Origin: Paenalcaligenes suwonensis
Lineage (GTDB): Bacteria; Pseudomonadota; Gammaproteobacteria; Burkholderiales; Burkholderiaceae_B
Assembly (NCBI RefSeq): GCF_011290505.1
Contig: NZ_JAANPV010000004.1
Location: 186,001 to 250,000, forward strand
Length of the DNA stretch: 64,000 bases
Reading direction: 5' to 3'
This document shows positions 45,159-55,345 of this stretch, in pieces; the stretch's first letter is position 1; each line of letters starts with the position of its first letter. A program made the translations under genes and the position numbers. The notes beneath the pieces are model-generated. The model ran no database searches. It saw nothing but the letters and a program-made list of their open reading frames with translations, and was not told the origin of the DNA.

Positions 45159-46826
45159 CTAACCTGCTTGTTTAAATAAGCTCGCCATATCCACTATTAC
45201 CCCTTTCCCTTTTAACCGTTCATGCATGGTTTTTTCAGGTTGGCGTTGTGAATAGATATAACGTAAATCCGTATCAGGCAAGCTATCCCAGTCGCTGGGC
45301 TTGACTACCTTTATAGCCGAAACCTTTTTACTCTTGGAGGGCTTTTCTAGTTCTGACACTACCGTTTCGCCTTCCATCAACCACTGCAAAACAAGAGGCA
45401 GTAACTTTTGTCTTGTCATCGTTGGATTCTGGCTAAACGCTTTTTTAATAGTGGGAATTAACAGGCTTGAATCGTAATCCTCTTTCAGCATCAGATATAA
45501 ATGACGCTGATCTTCGGTATCTAACTCTTGAAGGGCTTTTTCTTCTGGTGTTTGTTCTTGTATCGCTGCGATATCTAGCTGAAGTTGGATTAACCGTTTA
45601 TCAATCTCGGGAACGACTAGATCAGAATAACGAGCAATGCGTTCTGGGATACCCGAGCGTAATGCCTCTAGCATGGGGTGCACAGGCTTTAACTCATCTT
45701 GATACACTTGCCGCAATAAACCAGCGGTAATACGCTCATTGCCTAAAGCTAGCGCACGGAGCTGAGCGAGTACAAAAAGTTTTACTACAATGTCCATCAC
45801 TCCTTGGCTTAGCTCGTACCACACATCACGGACCTCATCCGATAACAGCGCATCTTTGCGTTGTAAAAGCTGTAATTGCCAAAGATTATCCGTAAAAGCG
45901 ATCCACTCTTGATTGGGCTTTCCACGTTGCGTTTGTTGTATAGGATCCCAGAATATAGCTCCAAACCCTGCCCCTCTACGTGCAGACCGCAAATCAGCCT
46001 CAAAAATCTCTCGTGCTTTAGGGGTACCAATCAACATCACTGGTACGCCAATAATATTCACCATCGTCACAAAAAAGTTCAGCATCTCTTGAGATCCACC
46101 CGAACGAGAGCGGCTTAAATGCTGAATTTCATCAATAACCAACAACCCTAAAGCATGTGCATTGGCTATTTGCGACATCAAAGCCAACATGGTTTCTATA
46201 CCATGACGTTTTAAGCCATAACGACGCTCATAGTTCGAGCCCAAGGCTCGATCCAACGCTCTGAAAAAATTCAAGCAGATTTCTTTTAGCGAACCATTAT
46301 GCGAGCAGTCTATTTTCAAATACACCACCTGCTCTACATTGAGTTCACGATGGTAAATCACCTGAGGATACGTGGCTAGAATACGATGAAGAGAGGTCGT
46401 CTTCCCACTACCAGAACAACCAATTAACAATAAGCTTTGTGCCGTAGATCGTGCCTCCTCAAAGCGAAATGTCTCCAACTCTCCCGTTTGAACACGCTCA
46501 TAACCATTTTGTAAATGCTTTTGTAAATCTCCTGTTTTAGGATTTCTGCCTACGTAGCCACCTCGAATCATGACCGAAATACGCTCACTTAGTAGCAAAT
46601 GCGTACCTAATGGCTGAAAATAGTCATCTGGAATACGACAAATGGTATGAGCTCTGATAACACGGGGCTTTTGCAAGTCAGAGGAAGTAAGCTGTAAAGA
46701 GGATTTCAGTGATGCAGCACTATTCACTGACTCTTGTAATGGTGGTAAGGCCTCGATAAAAGGATTACCACGATAAGCCTCTACCCCCGTATCACGATAA
46801 ACTGCTTGAATCCGGGTAGCACTCAT
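45159..46826 (-). CDS. tnsC: Tn7 AAA+ regulator TnsC
   Basis: A 555-residue AAA+ ATPase linking the target selectors (TnsD or TnsE) to the TnsAB transposase and giving target immunity. Walker A is 'GCSGSGKT' (residues 136-143) and Walker B is '[10 protein letters not shown]' with Asp232-Glu233. It overlaps tnsB by four bases. Length equals that of classical TnsC. Confidence 0.97.
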   Translation of the reverse strand: MSATRIQAVYRDTGVEAYRGNPFIEALPPLQESVNSAASLKSSLQLTSSDLQKPRVIRAHTICRIPDDYFQPLGTHLLLSERISVMIRGGYVGRNPKTGDLQKHLQNGYERVQTGELETFRFEEARSTAQSLLLIGCSGSGKTTSLHRILATYPQVIYHRELNVEQVVYLKIDCSHNGSLKEICLNFFRALDRALGSNYERRYGLKRHGIETMLALMSQIANAHALGLLVIDEIQHLSRSRSGGSQEMLNFFVTMVNIIGVPVMLIGTPKAREIFEADLRSARRGAGFGAIFWDPIQQTQRGKPNQEWIAFTDNLWQLQLLQRKDALLSDEVRDVWYELSQGVMDIVVKLFVLAQLRALALGNERITAGLLRQVYQDELKPVHPMLEALRSGIPERIARYSDLVVPEIDKRLIQLQLDIAAIQEQTPEEKALQELDTEDQRHLYLMLKEDYDSSLLIPTIKKAFSQNPTMTRQKLLPLVLQWLMEGETVVSELEKPSKSKKVSAIKVVKPSDWDSLPDTDLRYIYSQRQPEKTMHERLKGKGVIVDMASLFKQAG

Positions 46827-48931
46827 GACTCATCCTTTTCTGGTGGATCCTGAAATAATTCAGGCACGTATGTGGGTAGGCTGTAATCTTCTTGATCATC
46901 CGCTTCCACTGCGTTGAAAGGAATAACTTTAGCCTCATCACCTGAAGAGCTTCGCTTCAAATGCTCCGCACGTTTTTTACGCTCTGAGGTCACGGCTTCT
47001 TTTTTATTAGTTTTAATCTGCTTAATGCGTGTTGATTTGGGCTCAGTAGTACTGGGCGTTAACTTATTCGCTTTCTGAATGGTTTGCTGAATAAACGCCT
47101 CAAGCTCCCTGCGTTTAGTTAACTCATCCTGCTTCGCATTGGCTTTATTGTGTTTTTCTTGTGCTTGTATATCCCAAACCTCCCAAAATGAGAGACCTTT
47201 AAACTGCCGACTACGTTCCGTCAGATTACAGCGCCAAAATACACGGCTGCCAACTTGCGGAAACAAATAAATCGTATCAACCAGCACTGGGTCATAAGCC
47301 GCCTCTAAATGTTGAGGTCTAGCTATATCAGTGCTCCGCTGCAACCAACCCTCACGCAGAATCTCTGACCCCGAGTAATACAAACCCCACAAATTAACGC
47401 CAAATGAAGAAATAGAGACCTTTCGGCGAGGCAGTAACGCTACTCGCAACTGCTCTTGCTCCACAGCCCTTAAACTACCTGTACGATGCTGCATACCCCA
47501 TTGCCATAGCTGGACAGGAATAGACGGTAAATCTGTAGGAAAATCAGCATCTCGATCGTATTTATCCATCACCAGATGGTTATTTCTGAATAAGATCGTA
47601 CGCAAAATAATTTGTGTGAACTCAAATACCGACAGAGATGCATCTAACCTATAGTCTGTTTCACCATGGCTTTTGATCCGACTGCCCTCTACAATGCCAG
47701 GTGCAAAGGACTTAAACTCGGCTTGTAGTGTTCTAAAAGTGCTTTCCACTATGCCTTTAGCATCGCCACGTCTAGGTGGAGCACTTTCCACTCGCACATT
47801 AAAACTAGAAACTAAGGCTTCGACCTGATGACTCATTAATTCGCCACGGTCCGCTAGCAACACATCTGGCAAACCTACACACGGCCAGTCTGAGCTACTA
47901 ATCTCAATATCATGCTGGGCACAAATGGCCGTTTTGTCAGAGCAAGCATTTACAAAAGCCTGCATCGCCACCACATAAGACGGATTTTCAAAGCCGATAT
48001 AAAAGCCCGTGATCATCCGACTAAACACATCAATCACAATGTAAAGCGTTGGTCTTCCTATGATTTTTTGACGATCATGATGATCCACTAAATAAATATC
48101 AGCAATCGTGGCATCAATCTCATAACGACTCCCAGGGCCTAACGCCTGAGAAGTGGCTGTACTACTTAAGGGTCGTACGTCTTTTTTATATACCCCTGCT
48201 TTAACTCTGGACTTTAACCGCTGAGCTTTAGGGTATTCTCGATCATAAAAATAACGAAACTGACGTAGTGTTGGGTAATCCTCTTGGGGAATGCGAGGAA
48301 AATACTGAGCAAACAAATCTACAAATCGTCTATAGGCAACGGTGGTCTTTGTGCCTTTTTGATTTAATAGATGCTTTTCTATGGTTAATCTAAAAAGACG
48401 TTCAATCTCAGGCGTTACCTTGATTCCTTCACCCTTACCATATTCTCTGGCTCGGCCAATTTTTGCTGTTCCTGTCGCTGAGCGTCTTCCCCCTGGTGCA
48501 CCGCTGTTTTTGTAGTCGGGAATTAATGCATTAGGCGTTTGACCACGCTGCCAGTAACGGCGCAAAATTTTATAAATGTTTGGTTTAGAGGCTTGGTGCT
48601 TATTAGCGACCTGCTCGATAAGAATGCCCCTACCTCTAGAATCAAAGCGGACTGGGCTATTAATGATAGGAAGGATTCGTTGATAAGTCTCCTCTCGCTT
48701 TACAAACTCAACGGAGCCAAAGACTGGTTCCTTTAAATCTATATCAGCAAAAGGATCTTCTGCTCTCGAAAGCCTACCCTCCTCAAGATATTGAGCTAGC
48801 ATTAGCTCTGGTAGTGTTTGGGGCACACCTTTTTCTTGTTCAATTTGGATCCACACCACTGAACCGTTATCTACAGATAAGATGCGATGCAATACACCAT
48901 CAAAGCGCACAACCTCATTGATTTGCCACAT
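46823..48931 (-). CDS. tnsB: Tn7 DDE transposase subunit TnsB
   Basis: A 702-residue DDE transposase that cleaves and joins the 3' transposon ends. The catalytic triad is in place at Asp273 ('YEIDATIAD'), Asp361 ('VLLADRGEL') and Glu396 ('KGIVESTFR'), exactly the residue numbers known for Tn7. It overlaps tnsA by 17 bp and tnsC by 4 bp. Confidence 0.97.
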   Translation of the reverse strand: MWQINEVVRFDGVLHRILSVDNGSVVWIQIEQEKGVPQTLPELMLAQYLEEGRLSRAEDPFADIDLKEPVFGSVEFVKREETYQRILPIINSPVRFDSRGRGILIEQVANKHQASKPNIYKILRRYWQRGQTPNALIPDYKNSGAPGGRRSATGTAKIGRAREYGKGEGIKVTPEIERLFRLTIEKHLLNQKGTKTTVAYRRFVDLFAQYFPRIPQEDYPTLRQFRYFYDREYPKAQRLKSRVKAGVYKKDVRPLSSTATSQALGPGSRYEIDATIADIYLVDHHDRQKIIGRPTLYIVIDVFSRMITGFYIGFENPSYVVAMQAFVNACSDKTAICAQHDIEISSSDWPCVGLPDVLLADRGELMSHQVEALVSSFNVRVESAPPRRGDAKGIVESTFRTLQAEFKSFAPGIVEGSRIKSHGETDYRLDASLSVFEFTQIILRTILFRNNHLVMDKYDRDADFPTDLPSIPVQLWQWGMQHRTGSLRAVEQEQLRVALLPRRKVSISSFGVNLWGLYYSGSEILREGWLQRSTDIARPQHLEAAYDPVLVDTIYLFPQVGSRVFWRCNLTERSRQFKGLSFWEVWDIQAQEKHNKANAKQDELTKRRELEAFIQQTIQKANKLTPSTTEPKSTRIKQIKTNKKEAVTSERKKRAEHLKRSSSGDEAKVIPFNAVEADDQEDYSLPTYVPELFQDPPEKDES

Positions 48932-49739
48932 AGAATGCCTCTTCCAGATTTACGGCCTGGGTAATATAAAACTCTGAACAAGTACTCAATCTAAACGGCT
49001 TATAAATATTGAACTTAATAAAACCATTAGCGGCTAATGCTCTCATCTCACTCAATGTTTTACCTAGCTCCAAACCATAAGCAATATCAACCTGCTTACA
49101 GACATTGATAATATTTTCATCTCCTTTTTCTTGCAGGATATGAGCCAATGTTGGCAGTTGTGCTAAAAGCTCCGCAGAAACCCCTTCTGTTTTCACTGAA
49201 TAAAGCCATTCAATATTTTCTTTTACAACGGGATTTATTTCTTTATCTGTAAAAATGAACCAAGGAATTTGTTTTTGCTGCCAATAACGACGCTCTAGTT
49301 CTAATTTTTCTAGGGTGCGCTCGTCTTGTAAGGCTGCTGCAGGTTTGACTTGAATAGCAAACTGCTCAAAAGGACCATCTTTGCAGTCCACTAAAAAATC
49401 AGTAGACATAACCTGATCTGCACCACGAATAGCAGGATGCTTAATGCCACTATCTATTGCAATCTGCTTGGTGTCACTAGGTAATAAGGGAAATTGCTCA
49501 CGTATATCCAACACGCTGCTCTCCCATTCAAGACTGAGAAAAACAGCAAGTTCTAAATCAGAGAGCAAATGGTGAACTCGTCCCGTTTTATGAGAGTAAA
49601 TACGGTGGGAACGACCTGCTGAAGGGACTTCTTGTACTGTTATCCATGGAATATAGTCTTTACCATGCCCTTGGCCACGCCCCTCTTTAATACGACGGGC
49701 AATTTGTACTTCTGAGAATGAAGATTTTGCTTTAGCCAT
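48915..49739 (-). CDS. tnsA: Tn7 endonuclease TnsA
   Basis: A 274-residue restriction-endonuclease-like subunit that cuts the 5' ends of Tn7. Catalytic residues Glu63, Asp114 and Lys132 are at the same numbers as in Tn7 TnsA. The N-terminal 230 residues look nearly identical to classical TnsA as I remember it, but the last ~30 ('[26 protein letters not shown]', given here as two parts FRLSTCSEFYI / [15 protein letters not shown]) differ and the protein is one residue longer. It is the first gene of the tns operon, next to the right end. Confidence 0.96.
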   Translation of the reverse strand: MAKAKSSFSEVQIARRIKEGRGQGHGKDYIPWITVQEVPSAGRSHRIYSHKTGRVHHLLSDLELAVFLSLEWESSVLDIREQFPLLPSDTKQIAIDSGIKHPAIRGADQVMSTDFLVDCKDGPFEQFAIQVKPAAALQDERTLEKLELERRYWQQKQIPWFIFTDKEINPVVKENIEWLYSVKTEGVSAELLAQLPTLAHILQEKGDENIINVCKQVDIAYGLELGKTLSEMRALAANGFIKFNIYKPFRLSTCSEFYITQAVNLEEAFYVANQ

Positions 49740-49746
49740 AATAAAA

Positions 49747-49778
49747 GTCCAGTATGCTTTTTCACAGCATAACTGGAC
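49747..49778. repeat. Inverted repeat in the tnsA leader
   Basis: GTCCAGT-ATGC and GCAT-AACTGGAC form an imperfect palindrome 8 bp upstream of the tnsA ATG, inside the right end. It is also present in classical Tn7R. It could fold as a hairpin in the tns mRNA leader. Confidence 0.7.
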
Positions 49779-49782
49779 CTCT

Positions 49783-49873
49783 AAAAGTTCTCAATTATTT
49801 TGTTAAGTTCCCATCTTTCGTGTCATAGTTCTCAACTATTTTGTCCGCTTCTCAACTTAATTGTTCGTACACA
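49783..49873. repeat. Tn7 right end (Tn7R) with four abutting TnsB sites
   Basis: The end reads TGTGTACGAACAATTAAG inward on the minus strand. Four abutting TnsB-like repeats follow (core ACAAAATAGTTGAGAACT and variants). Classical Tn7R begins TGTGGGCGGACAATAAAG with CTTAAACT-type repeats, so this end keeps the architecture but differs in sequence. It also carries the tns promoter. Confidence 0.88.
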
Positions 49874-49878
49874 AGCAC
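49874..49878. repeat. Target-site duplication of Tn7, right copy (AGCAC)
   Basis: AGCAC matches the copy at 35462-35466. It starts about 20 bp after the glmS stop codon, the standard attTn7 insertion distance. Confidence 0.95.
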
Positions 49879-49898
49879 TGTCAAAAACCAGATAGTGC

Positions 49899-51728
49899 TT
49901 ACTCCACCGTCACGCTCTTCGCCAAGTTACGCGGCTTATCCACATCTGTGCCGCGAGCGCAAGCCACATGGTACGCCAGCAACTGCAGCGTCACAGCATG
50001 CAATACTGGAGACAATAAACCGTAGTGCTCAGGCATGTGAATCACATGAATAGTGTCGCTGCTGTTGATTTGAGTATTGGCATCCGCAAACACATACAGC
50101 TCACCACCACGTGCATGTACTTCCTGCATGTTGGATTTCAGTTTTTCCAACAAGGCATCATGCGGTGCAATTGTAATCACCGGCATAGCTTGCGTAACCA
50201 AGGCCAGCGGGCCGTGTTTTAGTTCACCAGCAGGATAGCCTTCGGCATGGATGTAGCTAATTTCTTTCAGCTTCAACGCACCCTCTAGGGCGATGGGGTA
50301 ATGCATACCACGCCCCAAGAACAAGGCATGCTCTTTGTTTGCAAAGCGGCTTGCCCACGCAATCACTTGAGGCTCTAAGGCCAATACAGCCGAGATCGCC
50401 ACAGGCATGTGACGCAATTTACGCAGCAGATCTGCTTCTTGCTCTGCAGACAGTTGACCTTTTACTTGCGCCACCACCATTGCCAACAAGAACAGCGCTG
50501 TTAACTGTGTGGTGAAGGCTTTGGTAGAGGCCACGCCCACTTCCACACCTGCACGAGTAATGTACGCAAGCTTGCTCTCGCGCACCATCGCACTAGAGGC
50601 CACGTTACAAATAGTCAGTGTGTTTTCCATGCCTAATTTACGGGCATGCTTAAGCGCTGCTAGGGTATCGGCCGTTTCACCCGACTGTGAAATAGTCAGC
50701 ACCAAGGTACGAGGGTTAGGCACGCTATCGCGGTAGCGGTACTCGCTCGCGATCTCGACACTTACAGGCACTTTGGCTAATGATTCTATCCAGTACTTAG
50801 CAGTTAAACCTGCATAAAAACTAGTACCACATGCCAAGATCAACACTTGATCAATGTTTTGGAATACTTCTTTAGCACCTGCACCAAAGAGTTCTGGGCT
50901 AACCACCTCTACCCCTTGCAAGGTGTCGCCTACGGCACGTGGCTGCTCAAAAATCTCTTTTTGCATGTAGTGGCGGTATGGGCCTAAGTCGGCTTCACCA
51001 GCATGCAAATGCACCGTATGCACTTCACGCTGGCAGGGTTCACCTTGCGCATCGTAGACTTGCACGCTGTCTAGGTGCAGGTCTACTACATCACCATCTT
51101 CCAAATAAATGATCTGGCTGGTTTCACCGGCTAATGCCAAGGCATCAGAGGCTAAGAAGTTCTCGCCTTCGCCCAAACCGGCTACCAATGGCGAGCCATT
51201 ACGTGCGCCCACTAAACGGTGTGGTTCGTCTTTAGCAATCACTGCCAATGCATACGCACCGTGCAGCTGCACACACGCCGCTTTCACGGCTTGCAGCACA
51301 TCCCCTTGATACAGGGAGTCGATTAAGTGCGCCACCACCTCGGTATCGGTTTGACTCTCGAATACGTAGCCTGCTTTAGTCAGCCTTTCACGCAAAGCTT
51401 CGTGGTTCTCGATAATGCCGTTGTGTACCAACGCTATACGTGTATGACCTGTATGGCCCGAGAAGTGAGGGTGGGCATTGTGTGTGGCGGGTGCACCGTG
51501 CGTGGCCCAGCGTGTATGGGCAATACCGGTTACGGCTTCCAATTGTTGGGACTGCACTTGCTCAGCCAATACAGCTACTCGCTCAGTGCTGCGCACGCGC
51601 TGTAATTCTGCACCTTGAAACACGGCAATACCGCAGGAGTCATAGCCTCGGTATTCCAAGCGCTTCAACCCTTCTAGCAATACTGGGATAACATTTCGTT
51701 GTGCTACGGCACCTACAATTCCACACAT
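49899..51728 (-). CDS. glmS: Glutamine-fructose-6-phosphate aminotransferase (GlmS)
   Basis: A 609-residue isomerising aminotransferase that makes glucosamine-6-phosphate for cell-wall and LPS synthesis. The N-terminal nucleophile Cys2 is in 'MCGIVGAV', followed by the class II amidotransferase domain (to ~240) and two SIS domains ('[19 protein letters not shown]', '[16 protein letters not shown]'). The C-terminus '[11 protein letters not shown]' is the conserved segment whose DNA is read by TnsD. The gene is intact after the Tn7 insertion. Confidence 0.98.
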   Translation of the reverse strand: MCGIVGAVAQRNVIPVLLEGLKRLEYRGYDSCGIAVFQGAELQRVRSTERVAVLAEQVQSQQLEAVTGIAHTRWATHGAPATHNAHPHFSGHTGHTRIALVHNGIIENHEALRERLTKAGYVFESQTDTEVVAHLIDSLYQGDVLQAVKAACVQLHGAYALAVIAKDEPHRLVGARNGSPLVAGLGEGENFLASDALALAGETSQIIYLEDGDVVDLHLDSVQVYDAQGEPCQREVHTVHLHAGEADLGPYRHYMQKEIFEQPRAVGDTLQGVEVVSPELFGAGAKEVFQNIDQVLILACGTSFYAGLTAKYWIESLAKVPVSVEIASEYRYRDSVPNPRTLVLTISQSGETADTLAALKHARKLGMENTLTICNVASSAMVRESKLAYITRAGVEVGVASTKAFTTQLTALFLLAMVVAQVKGQLSAEQEADLLRKLRHMPVAISAVLALEPQVIAWASRFANKEHALFLGRGMHYPIALEGALKLKEISYIHAEGYPAGELKHGPLALVTQAMPVITIAPHDALLEKLKSNMQEVHARGGELYVFADANTQINSSDTIHVIHMPEHYGLLSPVLHAVTLQLLAYHVACARGTDVDKPRNLAKSVTVE

Positions 51729-51838
51729 AATACTTGCCCACCTAAGGTGTAAGAGAATCCGGAAATTTTAATTTTCCTGAAGCCGGTTGTATATTTTTTT
51801 TTGGGGGACCAACCCCAAATAACCGTACCGCACTTGCA

Positions 51839-52789
51839 CTACTTTGCCAACAGGCTGCAACAGGCGCTCACAACTGTGTCTACCGTTACTGTTCCTATAG
51901 CTTGCCCTACTGTTGGCACCAGGCACACGGCATTAGGGCGCTTCCAAAACCATTCTGGTTTCGTTTCATCAAATACCGCTACCACAGGCACCCTACAACC
52001 TTGTGCTATATGGGAGGGCCCACAGTCATTTGTCAGTACTAAAGTCGAGGCCTGTACCAATGCACAAAGATCGGGCAAAGCGGGTTTATCCCAGATTTCG
52101 GCTTTATTGATGAGGTGCCAACGCGCGATACGATCGCGTTCTTTGCTCTCATCTGGCCCTAAAACAAAACACACTTTATCTACTACGTTATGCTCTAAAC
52201 ACTGTTCTGCAGCAGCCAAGAAGTTCTCAATACCCCACTTCTTAAACTCGCCCTCGCCGGCCCCAGGCATAACGGTTAAGCGGCGCTCTTGTGCTAACGA
52301 TGTGCGCAACTCGGCGTTGGCCAACGACTCCAAACAGGCACAGGACACATCATAGGCATTCAAGGGCTGTAGTAAGTCCAATAACGCTAAATGCCCTTCG
52401 GTACGATAGACGTTCAAATCCTGCTTACAACGCTGAGTCCATACCCAATCCCAGCCCAACCTACCGCTATAACTTAAGCGCTTAGCTGGGCGCTTCAACA
52501 ACGCAAGCAAACAATGCTTAATACTCGTGGTATGCAATGAAATCATCAAACCACAGGACGGATCAATAGCGGCTAGCTCATCTTTAAATGAATCGGCCTG
52601 AATTACCTGATCTACCCATGGAAGCTGGCGTAAGAATGCAAAAGCACCCGCGCGCACTACAACCTTGAGTGTTGCGTTAGGGTATAACTGTTTTAATTGC
52701 CACAGTGTGGCAAACATAGTGACCTGCGCACCGAAAAATGGACGATTACGTGCAAATACCACTATGGTTTGTGGCTCTATTCCTGCCAT
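51839..52789 (-). CDS. Glycosyltransferase family 9 (heptosyltransferase-like)
   Basis: A 316-residue GT9 protein counted from ATG 52789 (RBS-like AGAGA upstream); an in-frame GTG at 52849 would add 20 residues. Family features are the N-terminal 'FARNRPFFGAQVTMFATLWQL' and the C-terminal 'STLVLTNDCGPSHIAQGCRVPVVAVF' nucleotide-sugar-binding region. GT9 enzymes add ADP-heptose to the LPS inner core. The neighbouring glycosyltransferase suggests a lipopolysaccharide core role. The identity of the sugar is inferred. Confidence 0.85.
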   Translation of the reverse strand: MAGIEPQTIVVFARNRPFFGAQVTMFATLWQLKQLYPNATLKVVVRAGAFAFLRQLPWVDQVIQADSFKDELAAIDPSCGLMISLHTTSIKHCLLALLKRPAKRLSYSGRLGWDWVWTQRCKQDLNVYRTEGHLALLDLLQPLNAYDVSCACLESLANAELRTSLAQERRLTVMPGAGEGEFKKWGIENFLAAAEQCLEHNVVDKVCFVLGPDESKERDRIARWHLINKAEIWDKPALPDLCALVQASTLVLTNDCGPSHIAQGCRVPVVAVFDETKPEWFWKRPNAVCLVPTVGQAIGTVTVDTVVSACCSLLAK

Positions 52790-52852
52790 GTTCTCTCTAG
52801 ATATAAAGAATCTTATAAAAGCTAGCAGCGTATGCTTCCCCACATACACTTG

Positions 52853-53914
52853 CTACGACTGACGCCCATGGTTGTACAAATCACAATAACGGTCAACCAT
52901 CAGCGGGATAGCATGTTCTTCAACCACCCATGCTTCGGCTTTAGCCACCATGTCTCGGCATAAAGACTCGTCTTCCAGTAACTGATGGCATGCCGTAGCA
53001 ATTGCTTCTGCATCGCCCACGTCACACAGTAGCCCGCGCCCCTCATCCAATACTTCAGGGATGCCGCCTGCACGAGTCGCTACCACCGCAGCCTCGTACA
53101 AAAAGGCATCTAGAATGCTAGAGCCCAATGCTTCTTGTTTGGAACTCAATACAAATACATGCATCAATCTATACATGTTTTCTATGTCGCGTCTAAAGCC
53201 TACGATTTTGTACACCTGCTCTAGGCCCAACTCTTGAATCAACTGCTGTGCTGCGGCGAGTTCGCTGCCCCCTGCACCAAAGTGTAAGAAGACAAAATCT
53301 TGCCGTTTTTGCCATAACGCATGCACTGCACGTACACAGGTTAATGGGTCTTTTTCAGGGGTGAATGCCGCGCATGTTGCCAACACAAACTTACCGGCCA
53401 AGTCTTGCTCTTCAGAAAAGGCAATAATTTGGTCTGGGTCTGGCGGCACAAACTCTACAGCGCTAGGAATAACTGCTACCTCTATACCCATTGCCCGTGG
53501 TGCTTGTGCTGCTGCTTGGCTAATCGCCACAAACTGATCCACACGCTCCCATTTCGCCAAGGTGCGCGCTGCTTTGGCGGGCTTCACCTCAAAACTGGTA
53601 CGACGGGTATAGACAATGGGCGTTTGCAGCCATGACTTCATGGCCGACACTACTGTTAATGCACCTGCCGTCTGCACATGCACCACATCAAACGCTTTGC
53701 GATGACGCAGCAAAAACCAGAACAGGCCCGCATTCCCGCCTACACCTTTTACCCGTAAACCTGCCTGCGTCGCTCGCTTAAAGAGCGCTTCGCCCGTACG
53801 TGCTAAGACAGTGACGCGGTAGCCGCGCTGTTGTAGCTCGCTAGCGGTCAACAACGTCTGGCGCTCCCCACCACGCCATCCGCGCTCGAGGTTTACCATC
53901 AAAATATGCTGCAT
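52853..53914 (-). CDS. Glycosyltransferase family 4
   Basis: A 353-residue GT-B glycosyltransferase. The N-terminal domain starts 'LMVNLERGWRGGERQTLLTASELQQRGY', and the C-terminal GT1 domain has 'KEALGSSILDAFLYEAAVVATRAGGIPEVLDEGRGLL', including the E-x7-E motif region. It probably acts on LPS core or a related surface polysaccharide, with the GT9 gene 64 bp downstream on the same strand. Confidence 0.9.
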   Translation of the reverse strand: MQHILMVNLERGWRGGERQTLLTASELQQRGYRVTVLARTGEALFKRATQAGLRVKGVGGNAGLFWFLLRHRKAFDVVHVQTAGALTVVSAMKSWLQTPIVYTRRTSFEVKPAKAARTLAKWERVDQFVAISQAAAQAPRAMGIEVAVIPSAVEFVPPDPDQIIAFSEEQDLAGKFVLATCAAFTPEKDPLTCVRAVHALWQKRQDFVFLHFGAGGSELAAAQQLIQELGLEQVYKIVGFRRDIENMYRLMHVFVLSSKQEALGSSILDAFLYEAAVVATRAGGIPEVLDEGRGLLCDVGDAEAIATACHQLLEDESLCRDMVAKAEAWVVEEHAIPLMVDRYCDLYNHGRQS

Positions 53915-53924
53915 GGATGTTCTA

Positions 53925-55340
53925 CTATAAAAAATCGGGATCTGTTTCGGGATTGCGCTGACGCACCACGTTAATCCCCAGCGCGACCAACGCGCAAATC
54001 ACTGCGGCGCCTATACCCCAGACGGCACCTTGCTCAGGGCTGGCGCCAAACACCAACGCCACCAAGGCCGTGCCAAAACTTTGACCAAACACGCGTGTAG
54101 TCGCTTGCAAACCTCCAGCCACACCACTGCGACGACGTGGAACCCCGGCCAACATGGCTTTGTTATTGGGTGTTTGAAAGAATCCAAACCCTACACCGCA
54201 CAGCATCATAGACACCATGATTTGCCAATCTGTGGCACCTGCTCCCCACCATAGCAAGGAAGAGAGCCCAATGGCTGTTACCACCATACCCACAATGCAT
54301 AGCACCGCTACCGTAACGCGGCCAGACAAGTAAGCCGATAACGGTGCCATCACCACCACACCTAGTGGCCACATGCCCATGTACAAACCTATGTCGGCAT
54401 AACTGGCTTCAATCACCTGCACAAAATAAAACGGCAAGCTCACCATGGCAGACATTTGGGTGGCAAAAGCAAACAGCGACGCTAAAACAGCATAACCTAC
54501 TGAGGTAATGCGCAAGATATCCACAGGTACCACCGGTGCCTCTTGCTGCAACGAACGTGCCAACAAAATTCGCGCACTAAATGCCGCCACCACCAAACAA
54601 CCTAAGGACCACATGGGGTGTGACGTTAGCAAGTCTAAGCCTAGAATGGCCAATCCAAAGACGGCAGCGCTCAATAGGCAAGCAAGCCAGTCAAACTCGC
54701 GGGATACGCGGGGACTTTCTGGTAAGTACCTCACACCTAGCCAAGTCAGCGCGCAAATAGGGACCGTGATGAAGAATATCCAGCGCCATGACGCCACATC
54801 CAACACAAACGCCCCAATGGAAGGCGCTAGCACGGCTGCTGTAGACACCACCACAACGTTCAAACTGATGCCCACCGCCAGCTTTTTAAGCGGGTAGATC
54901 ATCCTTACCAAACTGCCAAACAAGCACATCAGCATGGAGGCACCTAAGCCCTGCATAATGCGCGACATCAGCAACATGGCAAAAGACTGCGAGAACGCCG
55001 CACTACACGACGCCACAAGAAAAATAACTGTCCCCGTCACGAACAAACGCCGCAGCCCTATACGCTCAGCCACAGCGGATAACGGCAATAGCGTCATCAC
55101 AATAGTCAAACTATACGCAATGGGAATCCACACGACTCTGGACGCATTGATGTTCAGTTCTTCAGCGATGACAGGCAAGGCCACGTTGGACATTGCCGCG
55201 TCTAATACCGAAATTGCGATGGCTAACAGCAGCGTGATAACTGCCGGTATACGTTCGCGTAACGGCAAGCCATCAGGACCCTCACAACTTGCAGGGTTAA
55301 TGACCTCGTCTTCAAGAGGAGAGTATTTTTCGCTTGGCAC
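53925..55340 (-). CDS. MFS transporter, DHA2 (EmrB/QacA) family
   Basis: A 471-residue exporter with about 14 hydrophobic segments. It opens with 'AVITLLLAIAISVLDAAMSNVALPVIAEELNI' (motif D1 of the 14-TMS DHA2 family), and 'RIMQGLGASMLMCLFGSLVRMIYP' follows in TM4. It may export drugs or metabolites; no adapter (EmrA) or regulator gene is adjacent. It lies between glmU (5-bp gap) and a glycosyltransferase. Confidence 0.92.
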   Translation of the reverse strand: MPSEKYSPLEDEVINPASCEGPDGLPLRERIPAVITLLLAIAISVLDAAMSNVALPVIAEELNINASRVVWIPIAYSLTIVMTLLPLSAVAERIGLRRLFVTGTVIFLVASCSAAFSQSFAMLLMSRIMQGLGASMLMCLFGSLVRMIYPLKKLAVGISLNVVVVSTAAVLAPSIGAFVLDVASWRWIFFITVPICALTWLGVRYLPESPRVSREFDWLACLLSAAVFGLAILGLDLLTSHPMWSLGCLVVAAFSARILLARSLQQEAPVVPVDILRITSVGYAVLASLFAFATQMSAMVSLPFYFVQVIEASYADIGLYMGMWPLGVVVMAPLSAYLSGRVTVAVLCIVGMVVTAIGLSSLLWWGAGATDWQIMVSMMLCGVGFGFFQTPNNKAMLAGVPRRRSGVAGGLQATTRVFGQSFGTALVALVFGASPEQGAVWGIGAAVICALVALGINVVRQRNPETDPDFL

Positions 55341-55345
55341 GTCGG

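Larger units (their letters stand above)
35467..49873. mobile_element. Tn7 transposon with class 2-type integron carrying blaVIM
   Basis: A 14,407-bp element with the terminal 5'-TGTG of Tn7 at both ends, flanked by AGCAC duplications. It holds tnsABCDE in the classical order and orientation. It is inserted about 20-25 bp after the glmS stop codon (attTn7), right end and tnsA towards glmS, the canonical orientation. Both ends carry arrays of TnsB-binding sites. Cargo from left to right: truncated brxA, class 2-type integrase (minus strand), blaVIM cassette, erythromycin-esterase-family cassette, heptad-repeat protein gene, three unknown small genes and an IS256-family remnant. With all five tns genes and both ends intact by eye, it should be mobile. 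Confidence 0.95.

Noticed and set aside
51729-51838. A glmS ribozyme or riboswitch in the glmS leader
   Set aside because: The 110-bp leader is too short and lacks the ribozyme core; only a small AT palindrome (51761-51777) is present, and glmS ribozymes are known from Gram-positives.
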